Assembly (NCBI GenBank): GCA_965228545.1
Contig: OZ245822.1
Coordinates: 1,488,001-1,552,000 of the forward strand
Length of the DNA stretch: 64,000 nucleotides
From: HXMU1420-13 sp965228545
GTDB lineage: Bacteria > Bacteroidota > Rhodothermia > Balneolales > Balneolaceae
Reading direction: 5' to 3'
Made by a program: the position numbers and the translations under genes. Shown piece after piece: positions 1 through 9,480 of the stretch; position 1 is the stretch's first letter; each line of letters starts with the position of its first letter. Below the pieces are notes generated by a model. It was not told the DNA's origin. It was given only the letters and a program-made list of their open reading frames with translations, and did not search any database.

Positions 1-870
1 ATCCTTTTGAGTATGAATAGCCTATTACTCTCGAACCGGTGGTTCGATAAGGCATTCAGAACAAGTTGTTCGGAACTAGTTTAAGAGGTCGAAAATTGGT
101 GAGTGTCGAAGGCTAAAATTTCTACCGTGTTCTTCGGTACAAGTATTTATTAATCTTTACGAGGTTCTCTTTTGAGCGCTGATCAATTTTCTACCACATA
201 ATTATCTTTTCCCCGTCACCCGTCTAGATTCTTCGGGAGTACCCTCAGAATGACTCAAATTATTTAATTATCTGTCTGACGGCTAAAGTCCGTCTGACAG
301 ATTTTTTGGAATAGTGAAGTGTGGATGGGATTTGATGTAGCTTTCGAAGTGGTGGTTCGGAGAGGCATATCCGAACAAGTTGTTCAGTACGAGTTTAAAA
401 GGATTGTAAGCTCTGATCATTTACTTGCCTCATAGTTATCTTTTCCTCGTCACCCGTTTAGATTCTTCGGGAGTACCCTCAGAATGACTCAAATTATTTA
501 ATTATCTGTCTTACGGCTTAAGTCCGTCTGATAGATTTTATCGTATTGAGAATGGTCGAGGCTATGCTTTCGAACCTGTGGTTCGATGAGGCATTCCGAA
601 CAAGTTGTTCAGTACGAGTTTAATAGGATTGTAAGCTCTGATCATTTACTCACCACATAGTTATCTTTTCCTCGTCACCCGTTTAGATTCTTCGGGAGTA
701 CCCTCAGAATGACTCAAATTATTTAATTATCTGTCTTACGGCTTAAGTCCGTCTGATAGATTTTATCGTATTGAGAGTGGTCGAGGCTATGCTTTCGAAC
801 CTGTGGTTCGATGAGGCATTTCGAACAAGTTGTTTGGAACGAATACTTAACGAGCTTACAATCAATACTC
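1..870. repeat. Tandem array of a ~225-234 bp intergenic repeat (three full units and one partial)
   Basis: This stretch has no credible gene. The same block recurs: matching points lie at 247, 481 and 706 (spacings 234 and 225), and at 541 and 766 (225). Each unit has several inverted repeats. The first is TCGAACC-tgt-GGTTCGA (about 563-579 and 788-804; seen with a changed loop near 39). The second is GAACAA-g-TTGTTC. The third is a stem ATTCT..GGG / CCC..AGAAT inside the part shared with the 247/481/706 blocks. The fourth is a 13-bp stem with one T:T mismatch, at 270-302 in the first unit. The fourth copy stops after the first two elements, near 860. Units two and three are nearly identical, so the duplication is recent. 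The make-up resembles REP/BIME-like intergenic repeats; no transposase is nearby. Confidence 0.85.
270..308 (+). terminator. Hairpin followed by T-run inside the first repeat unit
   Basis: Arms 270-282 and 290-302 pair over 13 bp with a single central T:T mismatch around a 7-nt loop, and six T residues follow (302-307). It has the form of an intrinsic terminator reading plus. It is also a constituent of the tandem repeat, so it may be a repeat feature rather than the end of a specific transcript; the later copies have weaker arms (TTACGG/CCGTCT with changed bases) and a shorter T-run. Confidence 0.4.
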
Positions 871-879
871 CCTTAAAAC

Positions 880-908
880 AAAAAACCCCCGACATTGCTG
901 CCGGGGGC
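880..908 (-). terminator. Intrinsic terminator of the repeat-containing T9SS protein
   Basis: On the minus strand the arms (899-907 and 886-894) form a 9-bp G+C-rich stem with one G-U pair, closed by a GCAA tetraloop (GNRA type), and are followed by TTTTTTGTTTT (885 down to 875). It lies 40 bp past the stop codon at 948, and is a textbook rho-independent terminator for the minus-strand gene. Confidence 0.9.
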
Positions 909-947
909 TCTTTCTACAATCAAGCATTATGCTTGCTGTTAGTTTGT

Positions 948-3900
948 TTATTTGATCAACATCATTTTCTTAGTAGAAATGAAGCTACCTGCCTGAATGC
1001 GGTAGATGTACATTCCACTTGAAAGATGAGAAGCATCGAATACTACGTTGTACGATCCGGCTGACTTCTGTCCTTCGTCGATGTTTGCTACTACTCGTCC
1101 GGTAATATCGTACACGGTGATGGATACGTTTGCTGCTTTAGGCAGGTCGTAGCCAATATTGGTAGACGGGTTGAACGGGTTCGGGTAGTTTTGATTTAGT
1201 GCAAAGCGAGTTGGAGTGTCTTCCAATTCGTTAGAAACATGAAGCATTCTTGTAAACGAGATATCGAATACATCGGATGAGAATACAGTGGTTTCACCTG
1301 CACTTGCTGTTACCGTCCAAATCAGGTCGATGGTTGCGCCATCTTCTACATTCAATGATACCAAAGCATCATCAATTTGCTGATAAGTTAGGGTGAGTAC
1401 AGTGTCCATACCTTCGTTGTTAGATGCAATGCTCAATAATGGATCAGAGAAATCGCCACCAACAGCATCGGCATGCCAAGTGTAAGTAACAGCTGCATTA
1501 GCTTTAGCTTCTGCCCACATGATATCTACTTCGGTAGTGGCTTCACCTGCCAATTCAACGGCTGTTTCATCCGCTGGAGATAGAAGTGCAAAAGGACTAA
1601 TCATTACCGGATCAACCAATTCACTGATATCGTAGGCTTTGATTGCGTTGTTGGTATCCATCAAATACAATCGCTTGTTGGCACCATCAAATAATACACC
1701 ACCGGTATTGTTACCATTGGTGTTTTCGCCTAATGGGCCTAGTTCTGCAACTAATTCATACGAATTACCCATCTTCTCAAAGATGTAGAACATACCGTTT
1801 GTGAAAGCAGGGCCAACAGCAACTAATGTTTTAGAATCGGTTACTAACACATCGTTAACCATCACTGAATTTAGATCAGCTTCGGCAACAGCTGCAGATG
1901 ATACGCTTGCGCCCACAGAACCATCAATAAAATTAACAAAGGTTGGCGCAGCGCCGGTTCCTGTAGCTAACACACTATCTCCGAACGCAGATGAGAAGCC
2001 ACCACGACCAACATTTGCCGGTACGGTATATTCGGCAGATTTAGTTAGTGTACTTCCATCCCAATTAAACGAAGCAATCACGCCTGAGTTTGTACCGCTC
2101 AATAATACGGTTACATCATTGCCGGTTCCAACAACACCCAATGCATCACCGAAACGAACTTTGTTATCAAGATCGCCGGAGAATACAACTTCGGGTACAC
2201 TCATTTCATCTGCCCAACGGTAAATTTTAACACCATTACCACCCAGAATTAGGTTAGCGGTGAAAATCTGACCGTCAGCGGTAGCTCTGATCTGATTGAA
2301 GGTGAAGATACCACCACTGAATACCGGCTTATCGAAGAAATCAGCAAGATTGTACGAATGGATCGCATTGTTGGTATCCATCAAGTACAGTTTGTTGTTG
2401 GTTTCGGCGAATAATACACCACCGGTGTTGTTTCCATTAGTGTTTTCGCCAATCGGACCTAATTCTGTGATAACTTCAACACCGTCGGTTACATCTAATA
2501 AGTAGAACTTACCATTGGTGAATGCAGGGCCAACTGCCACTAAATGACGTCCATTGTACATTACCTGATCGTTTAACATCACTGAATTTAAATCTGCAGC
2601 AGGAATATCGTCGGATGCAATAGCATCGCCTAAGGTTCCATCAGCAGGATTCATGAATCGTGGAGCAGTACCGGTTCCTGTAATAATGATGTTGCCGTTT
2701 ACAACACGTGACGAAAAGCCACCACGAGCTTCACCAGCTGCTACCGTATAGTCATCTTGCTTTGTAAGCGTTGTACCATCCCAAGTAAATGGAACTACTT
2801 TATCAGCACCAGAGCCGCTTAGTAGTAATGTTACATTGGTAGTGTCGCCAATCACACCAAAAGAATCACCTAAACGACCACCTAGATCGCCGCTGTAGAT
2901 TTCTTCAGGGATGCTGGTTTGATCTGCCCAACGGTAAATTTTCGTTGTACCGTTAATTGCAAGATTCGCCGTAAAGATTTGTCCGTTTGGAGTAGCGCGA
3001 ATTTGATTGAATGCAAAAATTCCACCACTGATTACTGATTTTTCGAAGAAATCAGCGAGGTTATACGCATGGATGGAGTTGTTGGTATCCATGATGTACA
3101 TACGATTAGTCGCTTCATCAAAAAGAACACCACCTGTGTTATTACCATTTGTATTTTCGCCAATTGGCCCAATTTCTTTGATTAGTTTCACACCATCGGT
3201 TACATCTAATAAATAGAATTTACCATTGGTGAATGCAGGACCAACAGTTACCAAATGCCGACCATTATACATGATCTGATCGTTCAACATCACTGAATTC
3301 AGATCTGCTGCTGCAATATCATCAGAAGTTAGGGCAGCGCCTAAAGTACCATCTGCAGGATTCATGAATCGTGGAGCAGTTCCTGTTCCGGTAATAATGA
3401 TGTTGCCGCCAATTACACGCGATGAAAATCCACCGCGAGCTTCGCCGGCTGCTACCGGATAATCAGCTTGTTTAGTAAGCGTGGTGCCATCCCAGGTAAA
3501 TGGTACAACTTTATCAGCTCCACCACCACTTAAAAGCAATGTTACATTAGTAGTATCGCCTACAAGTCCAAAAGAATCACCTAAACGCTGACCTAGTGAA
3601 TCGCTGAAGATCTCTACGGGAGTTGCAGCTTCATTTTCCCAACGGTAGATTTTCGTAGTTCCGTTGTTTGCTAAGTTAGCGGTAAAAATTTGTCCATCAG
3701 GCGTAGCTCGCACTTGATTGAATGGAAAAATTCCACCAGCAATACCGGTATTATCAAGTACACCAACAGAGTCGCCATTGGCTGCATCAACAATAACAGG
3801 TTTTACTCCGCCATTACGGCTGGCTACAATCAAATGTCCGGTTGCCGGATTAAATGTTACACCACGCTCGGTATTTCCGGTGGTAAACCAGGTTCCTTCA

Positions 3901-4433
3901 GGAGCATCAACCGACCAGATTGGATTTACCGTTTCGGCTGGAGGCATAATAGTAGGTAAAAGTCCAACAGAATCGCCGGATGCAGCGTCGATAATTACAG
4001 GAGTTACACCACCCTGACGGCTAGCTACAATCAAGTTGTTGGTTGCCGGATTAAAAGTAATTCCTCGCTCTGAGTTACCGGTTCCAAACCAGTTGCTAAA
4101 AGGAGCTTCGATGGCCCAATTTGGTGCCACATCTTCCATAGCCGGCATTGTAGTTTTAAGCAAACCCAGAGAATCGCCCGTTGCGGCATCGATAATAACT
4201 GGCGTTACCCCGCCTTGTCGGCTGGCTACAATCAGGTTTCCGGTAGTTGGGTTGTAAGTGATACCCCTTTCTGCGTTACCGGTACCAAACCAGTTACTCA
4301 CCGGAGCATCGATGCTCCAAAGTGTTTCTAACTGAGTTTGTGCTTGTGCAAATGCATTCGTTGATACAAATAATGCACCTACAAACATCAAACTAAGTAC
4401 AGTACTCATTGTTCGTTTGTAAAGGTCAATCAT
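948..4433 (-). CDS. Secreted T9SS cargo built from 3 x 67-aa and 3 x 237-aa internal repeats (DUF4623-like propeller)
   Basis: An exported 1161-aa protein. A signal peptide covers residues 1-30 (hydrophobic core, ends near AFA-Q). Three 67-residue repeats follow (starting at about W39, W106 and W173; each has an ERG(I/V)T(Y/F)NP strand). Then come three 237-residue repeats starting at about 233, 470 and 707 with GGIF.FNQ.RAT, each ending in ADFF or an equivalent. After an Ig-like stretch (about 960-1080) it ends in a type A T9SS sorting domain (NYPNPFNPSTNI, closing KKMMLIK). The long repeats look like beta-propeller blades and recall DUF4623 proteins; the ligand is unknown. Its 3' terminator is at 880-908. 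It is the last gene downstream of the symporter, after a 93-bp gap in which I see nothing specific. The DNA of the repeats is still very similar, so the duplication is recent or homogenised. Confidence 0.85.
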   Translation of the reverse strand: MIDLYKRTMSTVLSLMFVGALFVSTNAFAQAQTQLETLWSIDAPVSNWFGTGNAERGITYNPTTGNLIVASRQGGVTPVIIDAATGDSLGLLKTTMPAMEDVAPNWAIEAPFSNWFGTGNSERGITFNPATNNLIVASRQGGVTPVIIDAASGDSVGLLPTIMPPAETVNPIWSVDAPEGTWFTTGNTERGVTFNPATGHLIVASRNGGVKPVIVDAANGDSVGVLDNTGIAGGIFPFNQVRATPDGQIFTANLANNGTTKIYRWENEAATPVEIFSDSLGQRLGDSFGLVGDTTNVTLLLSGGGADKVVPFTWDGTTLTKQADYPVAAGEARGGFSSRVIGGNIIITGTGTAPRFMNPADGTLGAALTSDDIAAADLNSVMLNDQIMYNGRHLVTVGPAFTNGKFYLLDVTDGVKLIKEIGPIGENTNGNNTGGVLFDEATNRMYIMDTNNSIHAYNLADFFEKSVISGGIFAFNQIRATPNGQIFTANLAINGTTKIYRWADQTSIPEEIYSGDLGGRLGDSFGVIGDTTNVTLLLSGSGADKVVPFTWDGTTLTKQDDYTVAAGEARGGFSSRVVNGNIIITGTGTAPRFMNPADGTLGDAIASDDIPAADLNSVMLNDQVMYNGRHLVAVGPAFTNGKFYLLDVTDGVEVITELGPIGENTNGNNTGGVLFAETNNKLYLMDTNNAIHSYNLADFFDKPVFSGGIFTFNQIRATADGQIFTANLILGGNGVKIYRWADEMSVPEVVFSGDLDNKVRFGDALGVVGTGNDVTVLLSGTNSGVIASFNWDGSTLTKSAEYTVPANVGRGGFSSAFGDSVLATGTGAAPTFVNFIDGSVGASVSSAAVAEADLNSVMVNDVLVTDSKTLVAVGPAFTNGMFYIFEKMGNSYELVAELGPLGENTNGNNTGGVLFDGANKRLYLMDTNNAIKAYDISELVDPVMISPFALLSPADETAVELAGEATTEVDIMWAEAKANAAVTYTWHADAVGGDFSDPLLSIASNNEGMDTVLTLTYQQIDDALVSLNVEDGATIDLIWTVTASAGETTVFSSDVFDISFTRMLHVSNELEDTPTRFALNQNYPNPFNPSTNIGYDLPKAANVSITVYDITGRVVANIDEGQKSAGSYNVVFDASHLSSGMYIYRIQAGSFISTKKMMLIK

Positions 4434-4526
4434 ATTGTTGGACTTATTGGTTAGAGTTTATCATGCCGCAGCAACACTGCTACACGACTATTTATTCTTG
4501 ATTGTTTGATGGATATAACCCCATTC

Positions 4527-6353
4527 TCAAGTTCTTTTTATGTTTATTTCTTCTGCGCTGATTTCCAGCTCATCTAAATCGTTTTCGGTTGATAAATGCC
4601 TGAACCAGCTAAAATAGAGCGAAACCGAGAGCACCGTTAAAATTCCAAGTGCGGTAAAAAATTCTGGCCATTGCCGAACCATTAATAACATAGGTGTGAT
4701 ACAAAGTGTGAGCATCCAAGGAACTGCGATAACCGTAGACAGGATATCTCGTTTGTTTTCGGCATCCACTCCTTCCATTTTCTTTTTGGGCATAGTTTTT
4801 TTGATGCGCCCCCAGAACCCAAACGGACGAGTTGTTCTATAAAAATTTGCTAGAATCGAATCGTCAACGGCCGGAGTGGCAAATGTTCCAATCACACACG
4901 CAGTTAGTGAAATAGAAGCTACATACATAAATAGCTCGTATTCGGTGAAATCGGGAAAGAAAATAAGTTGTGAGAATGCAGCAAGCATACCGGCAAAAAC
5001 TCCTGCTGCAAAGCCATAACCATTAAAACGCCACCAATACCAGCGAATTACTTGTGGGATGATAAGGCCGGAACCTAATCCCATAGTAAGCCAGCCCCAG
5101 ATATCGTTAATGTTTTTAAATTGCTTAGTGAGCAAAAACCCCACAATAACAATAAGTACAGATGCCCATCTACTGTGAGCAACTAAGGTTTTTTCTGAAG
5201 CTTCCGGGTTTATAAACCGTTGATAAATATCCTTTACCCAATAGGCTGCACCGGAGTTTACCACCGAATCGAAAGTGGACATTGCAGCGGCGATCAATCC
5301 GGCGATTACTAAACCTGTAAGCCCAACCGGAATCATTGTTGAAAGTACCGAAGGTAATACTTCTTCAGGATTTTCGATCACAGTACCGGTAGCTCCCCAT
5401 GCAATTCCCATCATGGCAACCGCTACCACAAATGGCCAGCGGAACGAAAGAAGGAAAATCCAGAAAAGACTTAATAACCCGGCATCCCGATCGCTTTTCG
5501 CAGCAAAATAACGTTGAATTAGATATCCGCCTGATCCCCCACTACCTTCAATAGTGGTTTTAAAGAGATAGAAAATTATGGCAATCCCGAATAAGTTGTA
5601 TTGCCCATATTCGCCGGGAAGATCCATTGTCCAACTTGGCAATACATTGGTCCAGTTATCCAGATTTACATCCAAAGTTTGAAAGCCCTCTCCAATTAAT
5701 GGCACCGATACCTGAAAGGTTTCCGCTAGCGGATAATGGAAAAACGCGATGGCACAGGTAGCCACTATCGCAAAAAACACTAAAAAGCCTTGTAGTACAT
5801 CGGTGTAGACTACACCGTATAATCCGGACGCTACCGTATAAATAGTTGATAGGCCGATAATTCCAATAGTGGCCCATTCCGGATCGATATTAAGGATTTT
5901 TGCAAGAAAAATTCCTCCACCTTGCGCAAAATAGGTAACAACAGTAACCGCAAACAGCAAATTTGCAATCGCACTTAATACTCGCGCAGCATTTCCGGCT
6001 TTATCACGCCCAAACCGTAATTCCATCCATTCTGCGGCAGTCATTACTTGTGCGCGGCGGTTCCATTTGCCCATAAATACCATCAGAAAGGCCATCACCA
6101 ATACAATTCCACCACGTAATTCGATGAAAAAGCCTTTCAAACCAAGTGCATACACCATCGCCACGATGATCATGGTTCCGGATACATCGAAATTAGACGA
6201 CATCCCCGAAGCGCCCAAAGCCCACCATGGCATATCGCGATCTCCTAAGAAGAAACTCTCGATACTACTCGATGCTTTGCGTTGTAAGTAAACCCCTAGG
6301 CCAATTAGTGCAAGCAGATAAACAACAATTATGGTGTAGTCGATGTAATGCAT
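4527..6353 (-). CDS. Sodium:solute symporter (SSS/SLC5 family)
   Basis: A 608-aa inner-membrane protein with about 14 hydrophobic helices, starting with TIIVVYLLALIGLGVYL, then the family's SNFDVSGTM stretch after FFLGDRDMPWW. It should import a small solute with Na+. A long cytosolic segment at about 500-540 precedes the last two helices. It starts 7 bp after the GHL10 gene and ends the tight operon, so a sugar or amino-sugar released by the GHL10 enzymes is the likely substrate. Tannerella uses an SSS-family protein to import MurNAc, which fits the peptidoglycan genes elsewhere in the window, but the specificity cannot be read from sequence. ATG start; no truncation seen. Confidence 0.9.
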   Translation of the reverse strand: MHYIDYTIIVVYLLALIGLGVYLQRKASSSIESFFLGDRDMPWWALGASGMSSNFDVSGTMIIVAMVYALGLKGFFIELRGGIVLVMAFLMVFMGKWNRRAQVMTAAEWMELRFGRDKAGNAARVLSAIANLLFAVTVVTYFAQGGGIFLAKILNIDPEWATIGIIGLSTIYTVASGLYGVVYTDVLQGFLVFFAIVATCAIAFFHYPLAETFQVSVPLIGEGFQTLDVNLDNWTNVLPSWTMDLPGEYGQYNLFGIAIIFYLFKTTIEGSGGSGGYLIQRYFAAKSDRDAGLLSLFWIFLLSFRWPFVVAVAMMGIAWGATGTVIENPEEVLPSVLSTMIPVGLTGLVIAGLIAAAMSTFDSVVNSGAAYWVKDIYQRFINPEASEKTLVAHSRWASVLIVIVGFLLTKQFKNINDIWGWLTMGLGSGLIIPQVIRWYWWRFNGYGFAAGVFAGMLAAFSQLIFFPDFTEYELFMYVASISLTACVIGTFATPAVDDSILANFYRTTRPFGFWGRIKKTMPKKKMEGVDAENKRDILSTVIAVPWMLTLCITPMLLMVRQWPEFFTALGILTVLSVSLYFSWFRHLSTENDLDELEISAEEINIKRT

Positions 6354-6360
6354 AATTTCC

Positions 6361-8322
6361 TTATTTCACCAAAATCATGGTGTTGCTAAACGTGTAGTTG
6401 GCTGTAGTTAGCCGGTAGATGTACATCCCACTTGCCAAAGCAGATGCATCGAAGGCAACCTGATGTTGCCCTGCACTGAATAGTTTATTTTGATGTAGAG
6501 TGGCTACTTTTCGGCCAAGCACATCAAATACTTCAAGCGAAATACGGTTCGATTCCGGCAGCGAAAATGAAATATTAGTTGAAGGATTGAACGGGTTAGG
6601 ATAATTTTGATTTAGGGCGTATCCGACAGGGGTTTCCGTTTTTACTTGTTCACCACTTGTAATTATTGCATCAATTTGAACACCCGGAGATTTCTTTCGA
6701 TCCAGCATCACCATCACAGCATCGGCATAGGTTGGGTTTCCGTCGCCGGCTTTATCGGCATCAATACGAACTACCGTTTGTTCGCCTTCTTCCAGATATA
6801 CACTTCCGATTTTCTCCCAACCTTTCTTTACGCTTTGAGTTTGATTGATGGTGGTAGATACCGTGTCTTGAGCACCAAATAGTTCGTAATGGGCAGCGTT
6901 GGTAGCTCCCGATTTTACAGGTACCCATGTAAAAACATTATACCAGGCCGAATTAGGTACATCCACTTTATACGAAATACTGGAACCTGAATTTGCTTCT
7001 GCTTTTAGTGTTGATCCAGTAAAGCCAGCCATACTTTCTTCTTCGGTCCAACTTCCGGTTTTGGTTGCAAAACTACTGTCTTCATTTACAATTTCGGGAA
7101 GAGGACGGCGTATTTGGCCGTTTCGGTTTGGCAGCAGTGCGGGCACATTGTATTTATACTTGTAAAGGCTATCAGCCAGATTGTTATTCTTCTCATCTAA
7201 GCCTTCAAAAAAGAAATACACTTCGCCTTTGAGGTCGTATTCGCGGTTAAAATCGATGGCTTCTTTCACATAGGCCTCGTCGTTAAATGCACCACCGGCT
7301 TTAATTAACACGCCCGGAAAAATTTGGGGGCGGAAAAACCGGTGAATATACCCTTGCGATGAAAATGGTTCGCGACCAAGCATATTTCGAATAATCGATT
7401 TGTAGCTACCAATATCATACCTGTAAGCTTGCGGATGAATGATATCCACATAACCCGAATCGAGCCAAGTTGGCCAATCTTGGAGGTAATTATCGTAACT
7501 GAAACTATAAATAGACGGTGAGAGAGAAAGGGTGAGCGTAGAATCTTTGTTTTTTACCATTCGGTACAGATCGCCGGCAAATGTGGTAAGTTTGTCGGCT
7601 TTCCAGCGCAGGAATTGGGCGTCGTCGTAGGCAGCCGGCGGGTCATTGCCTTCATGTTCAGAGCGGTATAATTCTTTGGTAAAATCGCTATAGCCGGCTG
7701 TTGATGACATTGCCGGGAGTCGATCATCGCCTTGTACTCCATCGATGTCGTAATTGTCGATGGCTTCGCCAATAATGCCAAGCATAAATTCCTGTACCGC
7801 AGGATGAATCGCATTCATCCAATAAAAGTTATTTCGATTGGCAATATTGCCGTCAATATCGCGAGACGCCCAATGTGGATTTCTTTCTAAGATGTGCCCT
7901 CCACTTGAATTTCCAAATACACTTGCAAAGCCATATTCGAACCAGGGAATCACTTCCATCCCAACGCGGTGAGCTTCTGTTATCACTTCTTGCAGTGGGT
8001 CTCTGCCAACCGGAGCATATACGGGATCTTGACGAAAACCGATCGAATCTTCCGCAACCTGACTTGGAAATAGGGTATATCCTTTATTCCAGACTACCGG
8101 AAAAACTACATTGAAACCACGTTCTGCCAGATAATCCATGGCGTCGGCAATCTTTTCTTTGCTGGATAATACATCGCTATCCACGTTGGTAATCCATACG
8201 CCGCGCAATTCTTCGATGTAGGTTTTTTCGTCTTGAGCGTTTACAGGTATTGCAAGAAATATTAGCAGTAAATATGCCAAAAGATGCTTCGAAACCTGCC
8301 GTACTTTCGTTTGTTCGATCAT
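6361..8322 (-). CDS. GHL10-family (DUF187) glycoside hydrolase with golvesin-like domain and T9SS tail
   Basis: A 653-aa secreted enzyme. After a signal peptide (residues 1-29, ends VNA-Q) the GHL10 TIM-barrel starts with ELRGVWITNVDSDVLSS and carries DIDGVQGDDRLP, the acidic motif expected at the active site; it ends near residue 398. Residues about 420-545 resemble the golvesin/xanthan-lyase carbohydrate-binding fold. Residues 566-653 are a type A T9SS sorting domain, so the enzyme is probably surface-attached or released. It lies 3 bp downstream of the lipoprotein paralogue (8326-9480), with which it shares the barrel motifs, and 7 bp upstream of the symporter. The substrate is not known; family members act on glycans, often of cell-wall type. 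Confidence 0.88.
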   Translation of the reverse strand: MIEQTKVRQVSKHLLAYLLLIFLAIPVNAQDEKTYIEELRGVWITNVDSDVLSSKEKIADAMDYLAERGFNVVFPVVWNKGYTLFPSQVAEDSIGFRQDPVYAPVGRDPLQEVITEAHRVGMEVIPWFEYGFASVFGNSSGGHILERNPHWASRDIDGNIANRNNFYWMNAIHPAVQEFMLGIIGEAIDNYDIDGVQGDDRLPAMSSTAGYSDFTKELYRSEHEGNDPPAAYDDAQFLRWKADKLTTFAGDLYRMVKNKDSTLTLSLSPSIYSFSYDNYLQDWPTWLDSGYVDIIHPQAYRYDIGSYKSIIRNMLGREPFSSQGYIHRFFRPQIFPGVLIKAGGAFNDEAYVKEAIDFNREYDLKGEVYFFFEGLDEKNNNLADSLYKYKYNVPALLPNRNGQIRRPLPEIVNEDSSFATKTGSWTEEESMAGFTGSTLKAEANSGSSISYKVDVPNSAWYNVFTWVPVKSGATNAAHYELFGAQDTVSTTINQTQSVKKGWEKIGSVYLEEGEQTVVRIDADKAGDGNPTYADAVMVMLDRKKSPGVQIDAIITSGEQVKTETPVGYALNQNYPNPFNPSTNISFSLPESNRISLEVFDVLGRKVATLHQNKLFSAGQHQVAFDASALASGMYIYRLTTANYTFSNTMILVK

Positions 8323-8325
8323 AGA

Positions 8326-9480
8326 TTATTTGCTGTAAAAATGAGTGTGTAGTGAGTCGCCGAGATTTCCGTTTTCTTCAAACAATCCCTCGTAAAAAAA
8401 GTAAACCTCGCCTTCGAGTCCTTGCGCCCGATTGTGTAAAAGCGCTTCCCTTACATAGTCAAAATTATTGTAGCGATCGCCTGCTTTAATAATTATGCCG
8501 GGGTAGATAGCCACTTGTTCGTGCCCTTTTGCATTTTGATAAAACGCCACCATTTCGCTGATGGTTGCTTTATAGCTTTCAATATCCCATCGATACGCCT
8601 GTGGGATAAGTTCATCCACTGCACCGGCTTCTATCCAAGCGGGCCAATCCTGCAAATATTGCTCCTTCGACCACGGGTAGATGCTGGGAGCAAGCGACAC
8701 AGTAAGGTTTGTATCCACCGCCTTAACTGCTTTATAAAGTTGAACGGCAAATTCGGTGAGTTTATCAGCTTTCCAGTTTAGAAAGTCTTCCTGTAAGGGA
8801 TCAGAAGGCACTTTTTTTCCTGTTTCATCCTGATATAAGTTTTTTGTAAACGCACTGTACCCTCCCTCAGCCGGCATTGCGGGCAAGCGATCATCGCCTT
8901 GTATACCATCAATATCATAGCCATTTACTACTTCAAGTATAAGATCAATCATGAACTGCTGAACTTCGGGGTGGATGGCGTTCATCCAATCAAAATTATT
9001 CTTCTTTAGTAGATTTCCTTCTTTATCTAGTGCGGCCCAATTTGGATAGGCTTCGATAATATGACCGCCGTTTTTATTGTATGAACTGGAAAAGCCAAAC
9101 TCGAACCATGGAATTATCTTGAGATCATTTTTCCGGGCTTCGCGAATCATCACCGCCAGCGGATCAAGATTTCGGTTTTTAAACAAAGTATCCTGCCGAT
9201 ATTCTTCCCCAAAATACTGCACCATTATATCGCTTGGGTGCATGGTGTAGCCTTTATTCCAAACCACCGGATATACCGTGTTAAAGCCTTGATCGGCGAG
9301 CGTTTTCATGCCTTCAACTATATTCTCTTCGCTGAACATCACCTCACTATCGATGTTGGTAACCCAAACGCCTCGAACAGGCTCCGTTTCATGTTGTTGA
9401 TTTACATTAGTACAGCCAAACATGCCAACTAGTGGCAAAAGAACGATTACGTAAAGTGCTATGGAAAGTGTGTAATTCAC
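8326..9480 (-). CDS. GHL10-family (DUF187) glycoside hydrolase, lipoprotein form
   Basis: A 384-aa protein with a lipoprotein signal (LVGMFGC, lipidated Cys near residue 23) followed directly by a GHL10 barrel: RGVWVTNIDSEVMFS, then DIDGIQGDDRLP. It lacks the extra C-terminal domains of its neighbour at 6361-8322 and looks like the membrane-anchored, periplasmic or surface version. The start is GTG (9478-9480) and overlaps the TGA of the regulator gene by 4 bp (GTGA), which indicates translational coupling. Two GHL10 enzymes side by side with different export routes suggest that one acts outside and the other closer to the membrane. The catalytic role is inferred from family membership. Confidence 0.87.
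   Translation of the reverse strand: MNYTLSIALYVIVLLPLVGMFGCTNVNQQHETEPVRGVWVTNIDSEVMFSEENIVEGMKTLADQGFNTVYPVVWNKGYTMHPSDIMVQYFGEEYRQDTLFKNRNLDPLAVMIREARKNDLKIIPWFEFGFSSSYNKNGGHIIEAYPNWAALDKEGNLLKKNNFDWMNAIHPEVQQFMIDLILEVVNGYDIDGIQGDDRLPAMPAEGGYSAFTKNLYQDETGKKVPSDPLQEDFLNWKADKLTEFAVQLYKAVKAVDTNLTVSLAPSIYPWSKEQYLQDWPAWIEAGAVDELIPQAYRWDIESYKATISEMVAFYQNAKGHEQVAIYPGIIIKAGDRYNNFDYVREALLHNRAQGLEGEVYFFYEGLFEENGNLGDSLHTHFYSK

Noticed and set aside
1..870. CRISPR array
   Set aside because: The period is over 220 bp, with nearly the whole unit repeated and no short unique spacers.
771..1022. Open frame of 83 codons at the left
   Set aside because: It begins in the tandem repeat, crosses the terminator and runs antisense to the T9SS tail of the 948-4433 gene; no protein features.
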